From Taudactylus pleione (Eukaryota > Chordata > Amphibia > Anura > Myobatrachidae): 64,000 nucleotides of DNA. Positions within the stretch are counted from its first letter, which is position 1. Each line of letters opens with the position of its first letter. Positions 12,157-23,720 of the stretch are shown here, one piece after another. The DNA is taken from the NCBI GenBank assembly GCA_031769625.1, contig JAUIMM010000115.1, positions 16,074,501 to 16,138,500 on the forward strand. The letters are read 5' to 3'. The translations under genes were made by a program, and so were the position numbers. The notes below the pieces were generated by a model. The model worked only from the letters and a program-made list of their open reading frames with translations. It ran no database searches and was not told the origin of the DNA.

Positions 12157-12801
12157 AAATGTGTATGGGCACAGACAGAATCTCCTGCATGCCCCTTTAA
12201 TTTTAAAAAAATATTCTGAACCACCAAGTTGATTTTGTGGGCAAAACATGGGACATATTGTTCACCCATGCTCTCCCCTCCTCCCGCATAAATTTGCTTC
12301 AGAATCAAAAAATGAAATTAAATTTACTACCAATCAACCCTTCCTGTCCCTGCCTTCAACTACATACTCCAACTCCCTCAGGCCTCTTGAATATTAAAGA
12401 CATTTGTTTCCTGATGTGCCATGTTGGAAGTTGACCTGTGACGTGTTTGTGCCACCCACTACTGCTGCTTAGCTTAGTCAGCCAGCTAGCTTGGTGCAAA
12501 TTTTGGGTCTAAACTGGATGAAAACAATATTGTGAACTGTGAGGTGAACAAAATTGACTGGAAACGAGTGGAAATAAATGTTATTGAGGTTAATAATACT
12601 GTAGGTATTAAAAAAAAAAAACAAATTATGTGATTTTAGCAGATTTGACCAATTTTTTAAAAAGAAATACAGATCCAAAGTCAAAACCAAAACCAAAATA
12701 CACAAGGGGCAGTTTTGGCAAAACCAAATCCATATCCAAAACACAAGGAGATACAGATCCAAAACCAAAACACGGGGTCGGCGCACATCCCTAGTTTATA
12801 C

Positions 12802-13172
12802 TGAGAATTACAGTAGCTACATATAGTTAGAAATGCTAGGCTTCCTGTGTAATTTCTCAAAATGTGGCAAATCCATTGATGGGAAACATGTCCGTATAAT
12901 GATACTCTCTAACACTGGTTTTTATTTCTATAATTATAAGGTATTCCTCAGTATCATTCTCATTGCCACAGTCAATGCAAGCTATGAAATCATACGTGTG
13001 GACATTGGGAAAACTAGAAACGTGCCTGATGGTGGTACATGGGAACAGACACCCTTCTATGACAAGCTTACAATTAATGTAATTAATTTGCCATCATGTG
13101 ATCAAAATAAATTAGGACTCAATTTTGCGTTTGTGGCTGATGAATTATTTATTATTTGTTTGTTATGAAAAC
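12802..13172 (+). pseudogene. HARBI1-like transposase, catalytic part
   Basis: The frame reads CGKSIDGKHVRIMILSNTG, FYFYNYKVFLSIILIATVNA, YEIIRVDIGKTRNVPDGGTW and then LNFAFVADELF. This order is the DDE nuclease core of PIF/Harbinger (IDGKHV, NYKxFxSIxLxAxVDA, DGG, FVADExF). The first catalytic Asp is in IDGKH. It continues the piece at 8171-8534 across the hAT insertion. A Cys/Lys junction and missing central residues mark it as a pseudogene. Confidence 0.8.
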
Positions 13173-13232
13173 ACTACACCCAAAAATCACTCACACCAGA
13201 AAATAGAATATTCAATTATAGATTATCTAGAG

Positions 13233-13390
13233 CAGGGGTGGGCAATTAGTGGCCCTCCAGCTGTTGTTGAATTACAAATCCCAGCAGTCTTTGCAACAGT
13301 TTTAGCATTGCCATATAGCAAAACTGTGGTAGGGCATGCTGGGATGCGTAGTTCTACCACAGCTGGGGGGTCGCTTATTGCCCACCCCTA
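13233..13390. mobile_element. 158-bp hAT-type MITE
   Basis: The ends CAGGGGTGGGCAA and TTGCCCACCCCTA are flanked by an exact 8-bp duplication ATCTAGAG (13225-13232 and 13391-13398). There is no coding sequence. Confidence 0.85.
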
Positions 13391-13669
13391 ATCTAGAGCA
13401 ATGTGAAAGGTGGAGAATGTATATTAAGTAACTAATTTGGATTTTTTTATACCGCCATTATTCTTTGAATGGAAAAAAAACCATTGGTGTAATGGCATGC
13501 TGCGTCCTGCACAACTATTTACAGTGCAAAAAACCTATTGGGCTTTATTCATGAAGCATCGGCTTTTGTAAACTGCTGCTTCCCAACGGGTTGCAGGTGA
13601 AAATGTGTTGACGGCATCTGCAGTCAGTGTAAAGATTGCCATGTAGAGAGTCAACGTGATGACAATAAA

Positions 13670-13750
13670 TAAATAAATTTGACAGTCATAAGGTCGACAA
13701 CCAAAATGTCGACGGGTGAAAATTACAACATTCAAATGTTGACGGTCATA
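13670..13750. repeat. GTCGACATT-type repeat fragment
   Basis: Contains TCATAAGGTCGACAACC, AAATGTCGACGGGTG and TGTTGACGGTCATAAG in inverted relation. It is related to 5090-5220 and 19190-19450. Confidence 0.4.
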
Positions 13751-14027
13751 AGAAAATAACATAGCCACTACTAAAAGCCCAGTGGCAAATGCAGGATTTT
13801 GAAAGGGGGGTTTCCAAATAAATGGTTATAGAACCAATGACAAAAAAGTCTAACCAGAATAAGCCTGCAACATTCACTTTATTGTGTAGTTCAAGTAAAC
13901 AATAATAACAATAAATAATATAAATAACAAGGCGTAAAACTTGCTTATGCACAATGTGTAACTGTATGTACGAACAAAATTTAAACTACCAGTGCAATTT
14001 CAACATTTGAACTAAACGTAACTGACA

Positions 14028-14357
14028 GATACACTCACACACACACACTGACTGACACACTCATACACACACACTCTGACCGACACACTTATACACACAC
14101 ACACACTGACCGACACACTCATATACACACACACTGACTGACACACTCATACACACACACACTGACCGACACACTCATACACACACACACCCACACTGAC
14201 CGACACACTCATACACACACACACACACACTGACCAACACACTCATACACACACACTGACCGACACACTCATACACACACACACTGACCGACATACTCAT
14301 ACACACACTGACCGACACACTCATACACACACTGACCGACATACTCATACACACACC
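14028..14357. repeat. CA-rich minisatellite
   Basis: About a dozen units of TGACCGACACACTCATACAC followed by a variable (AC)n tail. The minus-strand frame across it is a Val/Ser/Met/Cys repeat and not a gene. Confidence 0.9.
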
Positions 14358-14395
14358 GCAGCGCTCACCTAACAAACACGAATGCAGAGCCAAAA

Positions 14396-14725
14396 GCAGT
14401 ACTCTGGCATCATTAAATATTATCCCCCCCCCCCCAAATACAGCAGTCCTCTCTCTGGCATAATTTATTAAATATTATCCTCCCCCTCCCCACAAATACA
14501 GCAGTCTTCTGGCATCATTTATTAAATATAATCATCCTTCCCCCCCGCCCCCCACAAATGCAGCAGTCCTCTGGCATCATTATCCCCCCCCCCCCCAAAA
14601 GCAAATGCAGCACTCGTCTGACATCATTTATTAAATATTATCCTCCGAAAGCCCCCACTGCCTTACCTTCCCCCGCAAGTACATGCAGCAGTGATCTGCC
14701 ATAATTTATTAAACATAATCCTCCC
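14396..14725. repeat. Tandem array, unit about 70-80 bp
   Basis: Four or five units of CTGGCATCATTTATTAAATA, a C-rich run, then AAATACAGCAGTCCTC. Confidence 0.75.
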
Positions 14726-15659
14726 CCCCCCGGCACCCCCACCTACGTTGTGCGGCTCCAGGACTCGTCAGCGCTGGCAGTACTGGACACAAACAGTGTC
14801 CCGGCTATAAGCGCTCTCATCCACTCTGGTCATGGTGCCGCTATGGGAACTGACTGGGAGGAGCTTGCACGCAGCAGCTCCCCCTACAGCCAGCCCAGGC
14901 TCTGTCTCTTCTTTAAAAAAAAAAATACTTATTTTGTTCAGCTGCTCGCCGGGCCGGCGGTGATGGAGCAACGGGCAGGGGGAAGCCGACAGCTGCTGAA
15001 AGCCTGTGAGAGGCCAGGAGCAGCAAAATAGCATGGGGCCTTCTGGTAACACTATAGCAGGGAGACAAACAGCATGATATCCTCCTGCCATACCGATATC
15101 CAGCCCCAAACTGGTCAGCCCAGAGCTAGAATCCCTCGGAAATATGGGATCCCCCAAAAGATGGGGTCACAGCTCTTGAAAGACAACCAGACGTAAGCTG
15201 AAAAACCAGGACTCTAACCCGTACCCCTGGGTGGTGGGTGCAAGCGTTATAGTAAAGAAAGGGTTAATAAGTTTGTTCTTTACTGGTGGGCTACAAGCAG
15301 GGCCGGCCCTAGCCCAAATTTTTTGGTAAGCAAATATATTTTTTGGCGCCCCCAGGCATATTGTTGCCCGTGCCAGAAAAAATTAAGGAGCCGTGGTCTC
15401 ATGGAAAAAGCCATACCCATGAGCCAAACCCCAATTTTGTCACACTGGATGCATGCCCAGCACTCCGGGAGCTACTGGGCATGCCCCCAGACCCCTTCTC
15501 CAGTGCATAGATGTGGCGCGCATGCGCACGGCAATTATTTAAAAAAGCAGCTACCCGCCTTTTCTTTTTTTTACTGAGGATAGATATGGCTACTATGAAG
15601 GTGTATAGAAGTCACCCATTGTCACACACACCAGTCAGACGTTGTCTTAACATACCCAC

Positions 15660-16895
15660 AGCAGTCACCCATTGTCTCTCACACACAGTCACCCATTCTC
15701 GCTCATACACAGTCACCCATTTTCTCTCTCACACACAGTCACCCATTCACACACACACACACAGTCACCCATTCTCTCTCTCACACAGTCACCCATTCTC
15801 TCTCTCACACACAGTCACCCATTCGCTCTCACACACAGTCATCCATTCGCTCTCACACACAGTCACCCATTCTCTCTCTCACACACAGTCACCCATTCGC
15901 TCACACACAGTCACCCATTCGCTCTCACACACAAAGTCACCCATTCTCGCTCATACACAGTCCCCCATTCTCTCTCTCACACACATTCACTCATTCTCTC
16001 TCACTCACACAGTCACCCATTCTCGCTCACACACAGTCACCCATTCTCTCTCTCACACACAAAGTCACCCATTCACACACACACACACACAGTCACCCAT
16101 TCTCTCTCTCACACACAGTCACCCATTCTCTCTCTCACACACAGTCACCCATTCGCTCTCACACACAGTCACCCATTCGCTCTCACACACAGTCACCCAT
16201 TCGCTCTCACACACAGTCACCCATTCTCTCTCACACACAGTCACCCATTCTCTCTCATACACAATCACCCATTCTCTCTCACACACAAAGTCACCCCTTC
16301 ACACACACACACACACAGTCACCCATTCTCTTTCTCACACAGTCACCCATTCTCTCTCACACACAGTCACCCATTCGCTCTCACACACAGTCATCCATTC
16401 GCTCTCACACACAGTCACCCATTCTCTCTCTCACACACAGTCACCCATTCTCGCTCATACACAGTCCCCCATTCTCTCTCTCACACACATTCACTCATTC
16501 TCTCTCACTCACACAGTCACCCATTCTCGCTCATACACAGTCACCCATTCTCTCTCTCACACACAAAGTCACCCATACACACACACACACACACACAGTC
16601 ACCCATTCTCTCTCTCACACACAGTCACCCATTCGCTCTCACACAGTCACCCATTCGCTCTCACACACAGTCACCCATTCTCTCTCTCACACACAGTCAT
16701 CCATTCTCTCACACAGTCATCCATTCGCTCTCACACACAGTCACCCATTCACACACAGTCACCCATTCGCTCTCACACACAGTCACCCATTCGCTCTCAC
16801 ACACAGTAACCCATTCACACACAGTCACTCATTCACACACACACACAGTCACCCATTCACACACACACACAGTCACCCATTCACTCTCACACACA
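15660..16895. repeat. 1.2-kb minisatellite, unit about 26 bp
   Basis: Some 45-50 units of AGTCACCCATT followed by CTCTCTCTCACACAC or CGCTCTCACACAC. Because the unit is close to 26 bp and stop-free, two overlapping frames stay open for more than 430 codons (HSLSHTVT repeats). They are artefacts of the repeat. Confidence 0.95.
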
Positions 16896-17100
16896 GTCAG
16901 GGCCGATGCAAGGTTTCTCAGTACCCTAGGTGAAATTCTGCCTACTCCCTCCCCTCCCCCCCAGGTTAAGATTAGATAGATAGAGCCTGATTCAGGGTGA
17001 AGTGCGGGTACATAGTGACAGGTACAATATGGAGGGGTGGGCATGGAGAATTCAGGGAGTAGTGCAGATACCTAGTAGTAGGTACAGTATGGAAGGGTCA

Positions 17101-17400
17101 GGGCATACATGCCTACCCTCCCGGTTTTCGCGGGAGGCTCCCGATTTTTCGGGTAACCCCCCGCACCCCCGGAAGGGTAGGCATTTCTCCCGCATTCTGC
17201 CCACTTCCTAGTGAAGTGGGCAGGATGAGGAGAATACCCACGGTGATCACGGGTCTCCGTGAAGGGGGCGGGGCGTTAGATGTGATTCTGCATGAATCAC
17301 AGCATTTGGCCCCGCCCCCTATGTAAATTTTACCCACTCGCGAGGGGGCGGGGCTTAATGGCGCGAATCATTAGGCCCCGCCCCCATCGGCCCCCTGTTG
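17101..17400. mobile_element. GC-rich element related to the CATACTTGCC family
   Basis: It starts CATACATGCCTACCCTCCCG and contains GCGGGAGGCTCCCG, CACTTCCTAGTGAAGTGGGC and several GGGGGCGGGGC blocks. A close relative lies at 56278-56470 with the same GAAGTGGGCAGGATG core. The right end was not fixed. Confidence 0.5.
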
Positions 17401-18106
17401 TTTCTCTTACCCGGGCTTCTCCAGGGAAGAGATTTTTAAAGGTAGGTAAGTATGGTCAGGGTGGTAGGGCAGAGAGAGGAGAGTATGAAGGGGCAAGGGG
17501 GATAGTGCAGAGAGGTAGAGGTGGGCATGGAGGGGTCAGCAAGGTAGCACAAAGCGGTAGTGGTGGGTATAGAGGTGTCAGGGTGGTGGTGTAGGAGCTT
17601 TTAGCTGCATGCAAGTTGTAATATGTAGGATACCCCTCAGCCATACTGACACTGGTCACAGCCAATCAGTAGCTCTCTGAGTGATGTCATGCAGGTGGTC
17701 AGGGGAAGTAGGAATCAGAGTGAGAGTGCATATCAGGAATAGGGCTGAAACTGCAGGGAGAAGGCTCCAGGTACCTGTTGCTGTTCTGCAGGTGGTGACA
17801 GGCTGGGAAGAGGGGGTTTGTGTATAATGGAGGTATTCCTGCTAGTGACTGTGCATGCATGCTGTGCCTCCCCATTCCCCAGTGTATTGGAGGCCACTAT
17901 TGAGACAATGAAGTTAAAAGCAGTTGCTTACTTACTCCTTCCAGGAGAGCATTACATTACATTCTTGCTGTTTCCAGAGGCAGAATAGTATCTTGTGGAG
18001 ACTAGTGACAACCAGGCAACTCACATCTCTGCATGTGCCCAGACCTGGATGGGGGAGGTGAGAATCTGCCTCAGTGTCTCCACTGTTCCGTGTAGCAGCA
18101 GTTTAA

Positions 18107-18252
18107 CCCCTGCATTGCTGGAACTGGCCACTGTAGATAATGTAGCAGCAGATTAACCCCTGCATTGATGGAACTGGCCACTGTAGATACATACAGTATC
18201 TACAGTGGCCAGTTCCAGCAATGCAGGGGTTAATCTAAATCTGCTGCTACAC
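18107..18252. repeat. Direct plus inverted triplication, large hairpin
   Basis: A block GTAGCAGCAG...TTAACCCCTGCATTG...ACTGGCCACTGTAGATA occurs twice in direct order and a third time inverted (18194-18252). The second and third copies can form a stem of about 48 bp. Confidence 0.7.
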
Positions 18253-19189
18253 AGAACAGAGGGAGATTCTCACTTCCCCCATCCAGGACTCGGATCCGGA
18301 GCCTGTCTCATATCGAGCAGACAAACGGAGTGTGTGTCCTTCCTTGCATATTTGTTTTGTGTTATAAAGTAAACACAATTTGAGCAGTAGGGGGCCGGGT
18401 GCATCCTTTACCTGTCCCCCGGCATGAAGAGAGCAGCTGAAGACTGCCTGCACCCTGCGGCTACTTCCCCTCAATGTGCCCTGCGTAATTAAAGGGCCGA
18501 CCTGGCTGCACAGCTCCCCCTCCGCGTCACTGGCAGTCCGGACGGCGGTCTCAGCCTGCTCTGCAGTAGGAACACGATCCTTCTGAAAGGCGGGCTACAG
18601 CTGCCAATCTCCTCCCGCCAGCCCTGTTTGCGACCTTGCTTGCAGCATGACGTCATGACGTCACTGCATACAAGCCATCGGACGGCCGCCCATTGGAACC
18701 GCGGTGCAGCTGTTTCACAGTGACACAGTCTGCCCGTGGTCAGCCTCAACGATGCTGGGTGCCGGCTAGTGGTAAGTCAATTAATTAATCGCAAGGCCGC
18801 GGCGCCCTTCACTATGTGGCGCTCTACGTGGCCACGTACCTTGCGTAATCATAGAACCGGCCCTGGCTACAAGTTCCAGCAGCCCTGCCCCCAGCATGAT
18901 GGAACTTGTGGAACAAGAAGAATCAGCATGCCCGGACATTAAGGTCCCACTGCTGCCTGTAAAGAAAATATTAAAATAAAAAATTATAACAAACCATAGC
19001 ATTTTACATTTAGGACAAAGTCTATACTATTTATAGCCTATTACATTTTTGTCGCAAAAAATGAAATTTTCGCTACCAAAAAAATAAAAACATAGCGACT
19101 GTCATTACTAATGGACATCTATTTAAACACAAAGAATGGCATTGATAGACATACATTCAGTTAATATCAAGTTAGTATTGCAGTTAGAA

Positions 19190-19450
19190 GGTGCCAGTCA
19201 CAATATTGTTAAGTGCACATACAGTGGTTTACCATGCAGTCAAAATATAGACATGTCAACATTTTGACTGTCGACATTTTGGACATATAACAATTAACAA
19301 TACAAACATAGTCAAAATTTCGACATTAATAATACAAGCATATCTATATTTTGTATGTCGACACTGAGTAAATCAAAATGTCGACATTGAACATATAAGC
19401 ATGTTTATGTATTTCATTTCGACATTTTGATTGTCTATATTTTGAGAGGG
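19190..19450. repeat. GTCGACATTTTGAC repeat cluster
   Basis: Multiple GTCGACATTTT, TCAAAATGTCGACATT and TCAAAATATAGACATG blocks occur in both orientations. They form an imperfect long inverted repeat. Confidence 0.55.
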
Positions 19451-19471
19451 TCAAAATATAACACAGCCACT

Positions 19472-20835
19472 CAGTGGCATAACTAGGGTATTTGGAGCCC
19501 AGGGCGAATTTGAAAAGGGAGCCCCCCCCAACACCCCGAGATGGGCGCACGCCTTAGGCGCGCGGGGAAAAAAATAGGCGTGGTCACTTAAAAATGGGGC
19601 GTGTCAACATGACACACCCCTTTATTTTCAAGCTGAACATTCCTATCCATATGCACCTTAACCCCAGTAGTACCCCTTATACAGTACCCCCAGTGTGCAG
19701 TTGTGGTCCCTCTTATGCAGGCCCATAGTAGTGCCCCTTATACAGTATCCCCAGTAGTGGTCCCCCTTATACAGCCCCCAATTAGTTCCCCTTACTCAGT
19801 ACCCCCAGTAGTGGCCCCCCAAATGCAGTGCCCCACGTAGTGTTTCCCCTTATGCAGTGCCCCCAGTAGCAGTCCCCACAATGCAGTGCGCCCAGTAGCG
19901 GTATCCCCTTATGCAGTGCCCTTTATATGGTGCCCCCAGTAGTAGTCCCCCCCCTATGCAGTGCCCTTTATATAGTGCCCCCAGCAGTAGTCCCCCCCAT
20001 GCAGTTTTCCCAATAGTGGTCCCCTTATGCAGGCACCCTGTAGTGATCCCCCCTATCCAGTGCCCCCTGTAGTGGCCCTTCCTATTATTGCCCCCAGTAG
20101 TGGTCCCCCGAGTGCAGTGCCTCTAGTAGTAGGCCCCTTTCATAATGCCCCCAGTGGTAGTTCCCCCCCCAAGTAGTAGTCCCCAGTAGAGTAGCCCCCC
20201 CAGTAGAGGTCCTTCCAATGGCGCCCCCAGTAGTAGCCACCCCTCCCCCAGTAGAGGTCCCCCCAGTAGTAGCCACCCCCCTCCCCTGTTGTGCAGATAG
20301 GTTAAAAAATATATATATATATATAAATATACTTACCTGAATCTCTGCTCCTGGTCCTGCTCGCGATGCCGCTCCCGTCCGGGCTGGCGCACTCAGCATT
20401 ATGGGACAGACGTCATGACGTCAGTCCCATTACCCACTACAGGAGCCGGACGGAAGTCCGGCTCTTGCAGTGGGTGCTGCAGCAGTCAATGAGAGTCTAT
20501 CTGACTCTCATTGGCTGCTGTTTAACACACGCATTGCCGCCAGCACTGGCGGCGATGCGTGTGTTATGCACAGCCTGAGCCCGCCTCCTAGCGCTATTGG
20601 GCAAGTGCTCAGGGGGAGGGAACGGGCTCAGGTGTGAAGCACAGGACCGGCGCTGGAAGCCTAGCGCTGGTCCTGTGTAAATGTGCAGTGCTGACCGCAC
20701 TCATTGCGGTTGGCGCTACACTGGCTAACTAGGGCGGGCGGGCCGGTACCATGGCCGGCGGCGCCCCCTCCGCACTGCCGGTCCAACGGCGCCCAGGGCA
20801 CGCACCCCGCTCGCCCTGCCCTAGTTACGCCACTG
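19472..20835. mobile_element. Non-autonomous hAT element with CAGTGGCRTAACTAGG ends
   Basis: The ends CAGTGGCATAACTAGGG and CCCTAGTTACGCCACTG are flanked by an exact duplication CAGCCACT (19464-19471 and 20836-20843). The interior is mostly a degenerate tandem array (about 19655-20280) of CCCCCAGTAGTGGTCCCC and TTATGCAGTGCC, then GC-rich hairpin sequence. No transposase. Confidence 0.9.
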
Positions 20836-21002
20836 CAGCCACTGCAGAAAGCCAGCAGCTGCTAAAAGTCAGATCATCAGATGCCTGTGAGAGCCCCCAG
20901 ACTTGGAGCAGCTAGATAAATGTAAAAAAATAATAATGCGTGGGATCCCCCCATATGGACCGATACCTATGGTCACTGCCTGAAGCTCTGCACAAGTGTG
21001 TG

Positions 21003-22732
21003 CAGAGCCGGCCCTAGGCATAGGCACAATAAGCCAATGCCTAGGGGCGACTGGAATGCCTAGGGGTTCTCCCCCCCCTGCTGAAGATGCCGCTGCGGCC
21101 TGGTCCGATGAGCTGGTCCCATGTCCCCCTGTGCTGGGCTGGTCCATTGTCCCCCTGTGCCAGGCTGGCCGTATTGCACCGCAGCTATCAAGATCGGAGA
21201 TCAGCTCCGGTCCAGCAGCTGCCTGAGGCTTGTCTTCCCCTTTCCAAAATGGTCGTGGGAGGGCTGCTGCGCATGCCCAGCTGCAGCTGCTCCTCCCATG
21301 GGCCTTTGCGGAAGTCGTGAGTCACACCTCACGGCTCCGCCCCCAGCTAGGGCCGGACTCCAGCACCTCCAGGCCATGGAATGCAGGCACATACACAGAC
21401 TCAGGGGCCAAGCCAGTAATGGCAGGAGGAGGGGCGGACGCTTCTGGCAGTGGCACTTACAGTACGTGTGACACTGTCAGACACATCTTATGTATATGAC
21501 TGGGATGCATACTGTTTGTATGCAGGGGTCCTGTGAATATTGAAGGGGTTTTATGTGTATACATAAAATACCATGCATTTATGTAGGCTGCACTTCAACA
21601 TGTAATAATTATTTAGGTGACATGTACAGTACATGTGCAAGTGCAACCTACATAAATGTCAATGTGTATATTTTATATAAGTAACAAACATATATGACAC
21701 CTCATTATTATATAATTTAGGGGTCCTCATATACTATATACTGTATAATGATTTAGGTGATGGGATGATATATATTGCAGGTGTTTGTTACTTATATAAT
21801 CATGCACATTGATATTTATAAATATTAAAATATTGAAATTAATGTTTGGAACCCAAAGTAGTCAATACATATATTTACAGCAACATGTTTATAGTTCTTT
21901 TTGGTACATTGAATAATTAGGTGTATAAAAGTCAGAAAAAAATATAAAATATATTTAAACTTAAAAAATGTCCACCAATACTGATAAAATGTTCAATGCT
22001 GATTAGAGCGGCAGTGGTAGAAGCAAACAAACTCATCCCTCTCCCTACCTATCCCTATCTCTGGTGGCTTCATAATCTCCCTCCCGCTGTGTAGTGAATC
22101 TGCATGCTGAGTCACCTGGAGGCAAGAGCTGTGTTTTGCGTTGCTCCGCTTTGGTGCTGTCTTTCCCTGGTATCTTACATTCGTTGTGGTAGTGGGACTA
22201 TGAACCCATCTCCCGGCATATCAGCTTCGCCGCGTGTAGTCTTCACAGCGTCTGTGGTTCTAGGGTCCTCTCGTCACATACTGTGACGTCAGTTATGGCA
22301 GAATGTGAATACACCAACACGTTTCATCATGTGTGTGTCTTTTTCAACTCACCTTGTCAGTACGTAACGAGAGGACCCCGGAACCACAGACGCCGGGAAG
22401 ACTACACGCGGCGAAGCGGATAGAGAAGGGAGTATCCCACTCCCTCCACAGACTCCACAGACCCGCCCCCATTAGGGCTGCTTCCAGAAATTTCCAGGGC
22501 TGGTTTTCCATCCCAATCTGCCCCTGAGCAGCAGCAGCATAAGATTATGCTGTAGGTCCTTTAGCTATATTAGCTATCTCTAGGTGGGAGAGGGATGTCT
22601 ACGTCGACAGCACCTACTGAGGAGGGCCACCTGTTTTTTTCCTGAGGGGCTGTTCAGCTCGGTATGAGAAGTTGTTAGGGGGCACCAGTCAAAATTTTGC
22701 CTAGGGCACCAAATGGGCTAGGGCCGGCTCTG
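21003..22732. mobile_element. Non-autonomous hAT element with CAGAGCCGGCCCTAG ends
   Basis: The left end is CAGAGCCGGCCCTAGGC and the right end GGGCTAGGGCCGGCTCTG. The flanking 8-mers are AGTGTGTG and AGTGGGTG (7 of 8 match). It is related by its ends to 15298-18865. An internal inverted repeat of about 48 bp pairs 22228-22276 with 22363-22420 (CGCCGCGTGTAGTCTTC and GAAGACTACACGCGGCG). No transposase. Confidence 0.75.
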
Positions 22733-22904
22733 AGTGGGTGAGCCACGGGTATCACCTAAAACTGCAGACCAGCTGGTGATTGGTTGCTATGGGCAACATA
22801 TCCACTTATATAAACCCGCACTTTAGTAAATATACCCCATAACATTAATTATTCTGTCTCTTGCCAGAACTGTAAATGTCACATTGCAAGCCAGTACAGG
22901 TCTA

Positions 22905-23380
22905 AAGGGGATGCAGTCATGCCGGCGGACAGGGTGCCAGCAGTCAAAATATCGACACCACAATCCCGCCGCGCAGACTTAATGCCGATATCCCAATGGA
23001 CATCAGTATAATGGCGTCGGCATTCCGACTTCCAGAATCCCGAACTTCCAGATGGTGGGTAAGTATGAAGGTAAGCCGGGGATGGGGGCAGTTAGGATTA
23101 GGCACTCTTGGGGGAACTTAGGGTTAGGCACCCCTTGGGAGTGTTAGTGTTAGCATGCGGGAAAGGAGTTAGGGTTAGGCACCCCTGGGTGGAAGTTAGG
23201 GTTAGGCTACCCCCGGGAAGGTTAGATTTAGGCACCACTAAGGGTGGGTAGAGGGGGGGGGGGCAGGGTAGGCTTAGATTACTTACCTAGTCAGGTCGAA
23301 TCTCCTGCTGTCGGGCTTCCGGAGGTGGTATTTGAACCGGCGGCTAAAGAGCCGTCGGTATTTCAATACCATTCCAGTCT
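22905..23380. mobile_element. MITE with telomere-like internal repeats
   Basis: The ends are rich in GCCGGCGG, TCAAAATATCGAC and CCGTCGGTATTTC-type inverted sequence. The interior has four or five GTTAGGGTTAGGCACC-like units. It has the same architecture as 26205-26570. Confidence 0.55.
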
Positions 23381-23720
23381 AAAGGCGGGTATCCACTACC
23401 CGATTAAACAGGGTGATTGAACGATAACGACATCGTTATTCAATCATTTGGTAATCGGGCACAAATCAGGCGGTTTAATTTAGAAAATGACCAGCGATGC
23501 GCACTCCCGCTGGTCATTTTTGACATCTATCATTGCCCGAACATCCTGGTCAATCTGCCGATAATGACAGATTGGCCATGTTTGGGGATGAGGGAGGGTG
23601 CCTACACTGAACGACTGATCGTTCAGCATTGGCACAGCACAGACTGTGAAACGACTACATGAAAACACTGTCATAATCGTTCAATCGTTTCACAGTCTGC
23701 TAGTGGATACGCACCTTAAG
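23381..23720. mobile_element. MITE with GTATCCACTA ends
   Basis: The left end AAAGGCGGGTATCCACTACC is matched by the inverted right end CTAGTGGATACGCACCTTAAG. The interior has nested inverted repeats such as CGATAACGACATCGTTAT and ATGACCAGCG...CGCTGGTCAT. No coding sequence. Confidence 0.6.

Larger units (their letters stand above)
8535..12793 (+). mobile_element. BED-type hAT element, copy 1 (rearranged)
   Basis: An 8-bp target duplication GTTTATAC flanks it exactly (8527-8534 and 12794-12801). The termini are TAGAGATGAGCGGG on the left and the inverse of TAGGGATGTGCGCCGACCCC on the right. The ends and the acidic leader ORF (10069-10305) imply plus-strand coding, yet the transposase fragment at 10376-10651 reads on the minus strand. 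The body has therefore been rearranged. A 971-bp insertion lies at 11186-12156. Its siblings are at 26973-31117 and 45166-49795. Confidence 0.9.
15298..18865. mobile_element. Non-autonomous hAT element with CAGGGCCGGCCC end
   Basis: The left end CAGGGCCGGCCCTAG and right end ACCGGCCCTG are flanked by an exact 8-bp duplication GCTACAAG (15290-15297 and 18866-18873). The 3568-bp interior has no transposase. It contains a 1.2-kb minisatellite, a GC-rich element from 17101 and a three-part hairpin near 18107-18252. A second internal CAGGGCCGATGCAAGG at 16898 suggests a nested relative. Confidence 0.8.

Noticed and set aside
12833..13168. An intact HARBI1 gene
   Set aside because: The protein is missing its middle, has stops in the N-terminal part and is split by a hAT.
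15511..16979. Two overlapping ORFs of 432 and 435 codons, the longest in the window
   Set aside because: They are reading frames through a 26-bp minisatellite (HSLSHTVT repeats), with no domain and equal openness in two frames.
23080..23230. A true interstitial telomere
   Set aside because: Units are diverged (TTAGGCACC) and lie inside a MITE with inverted ends.
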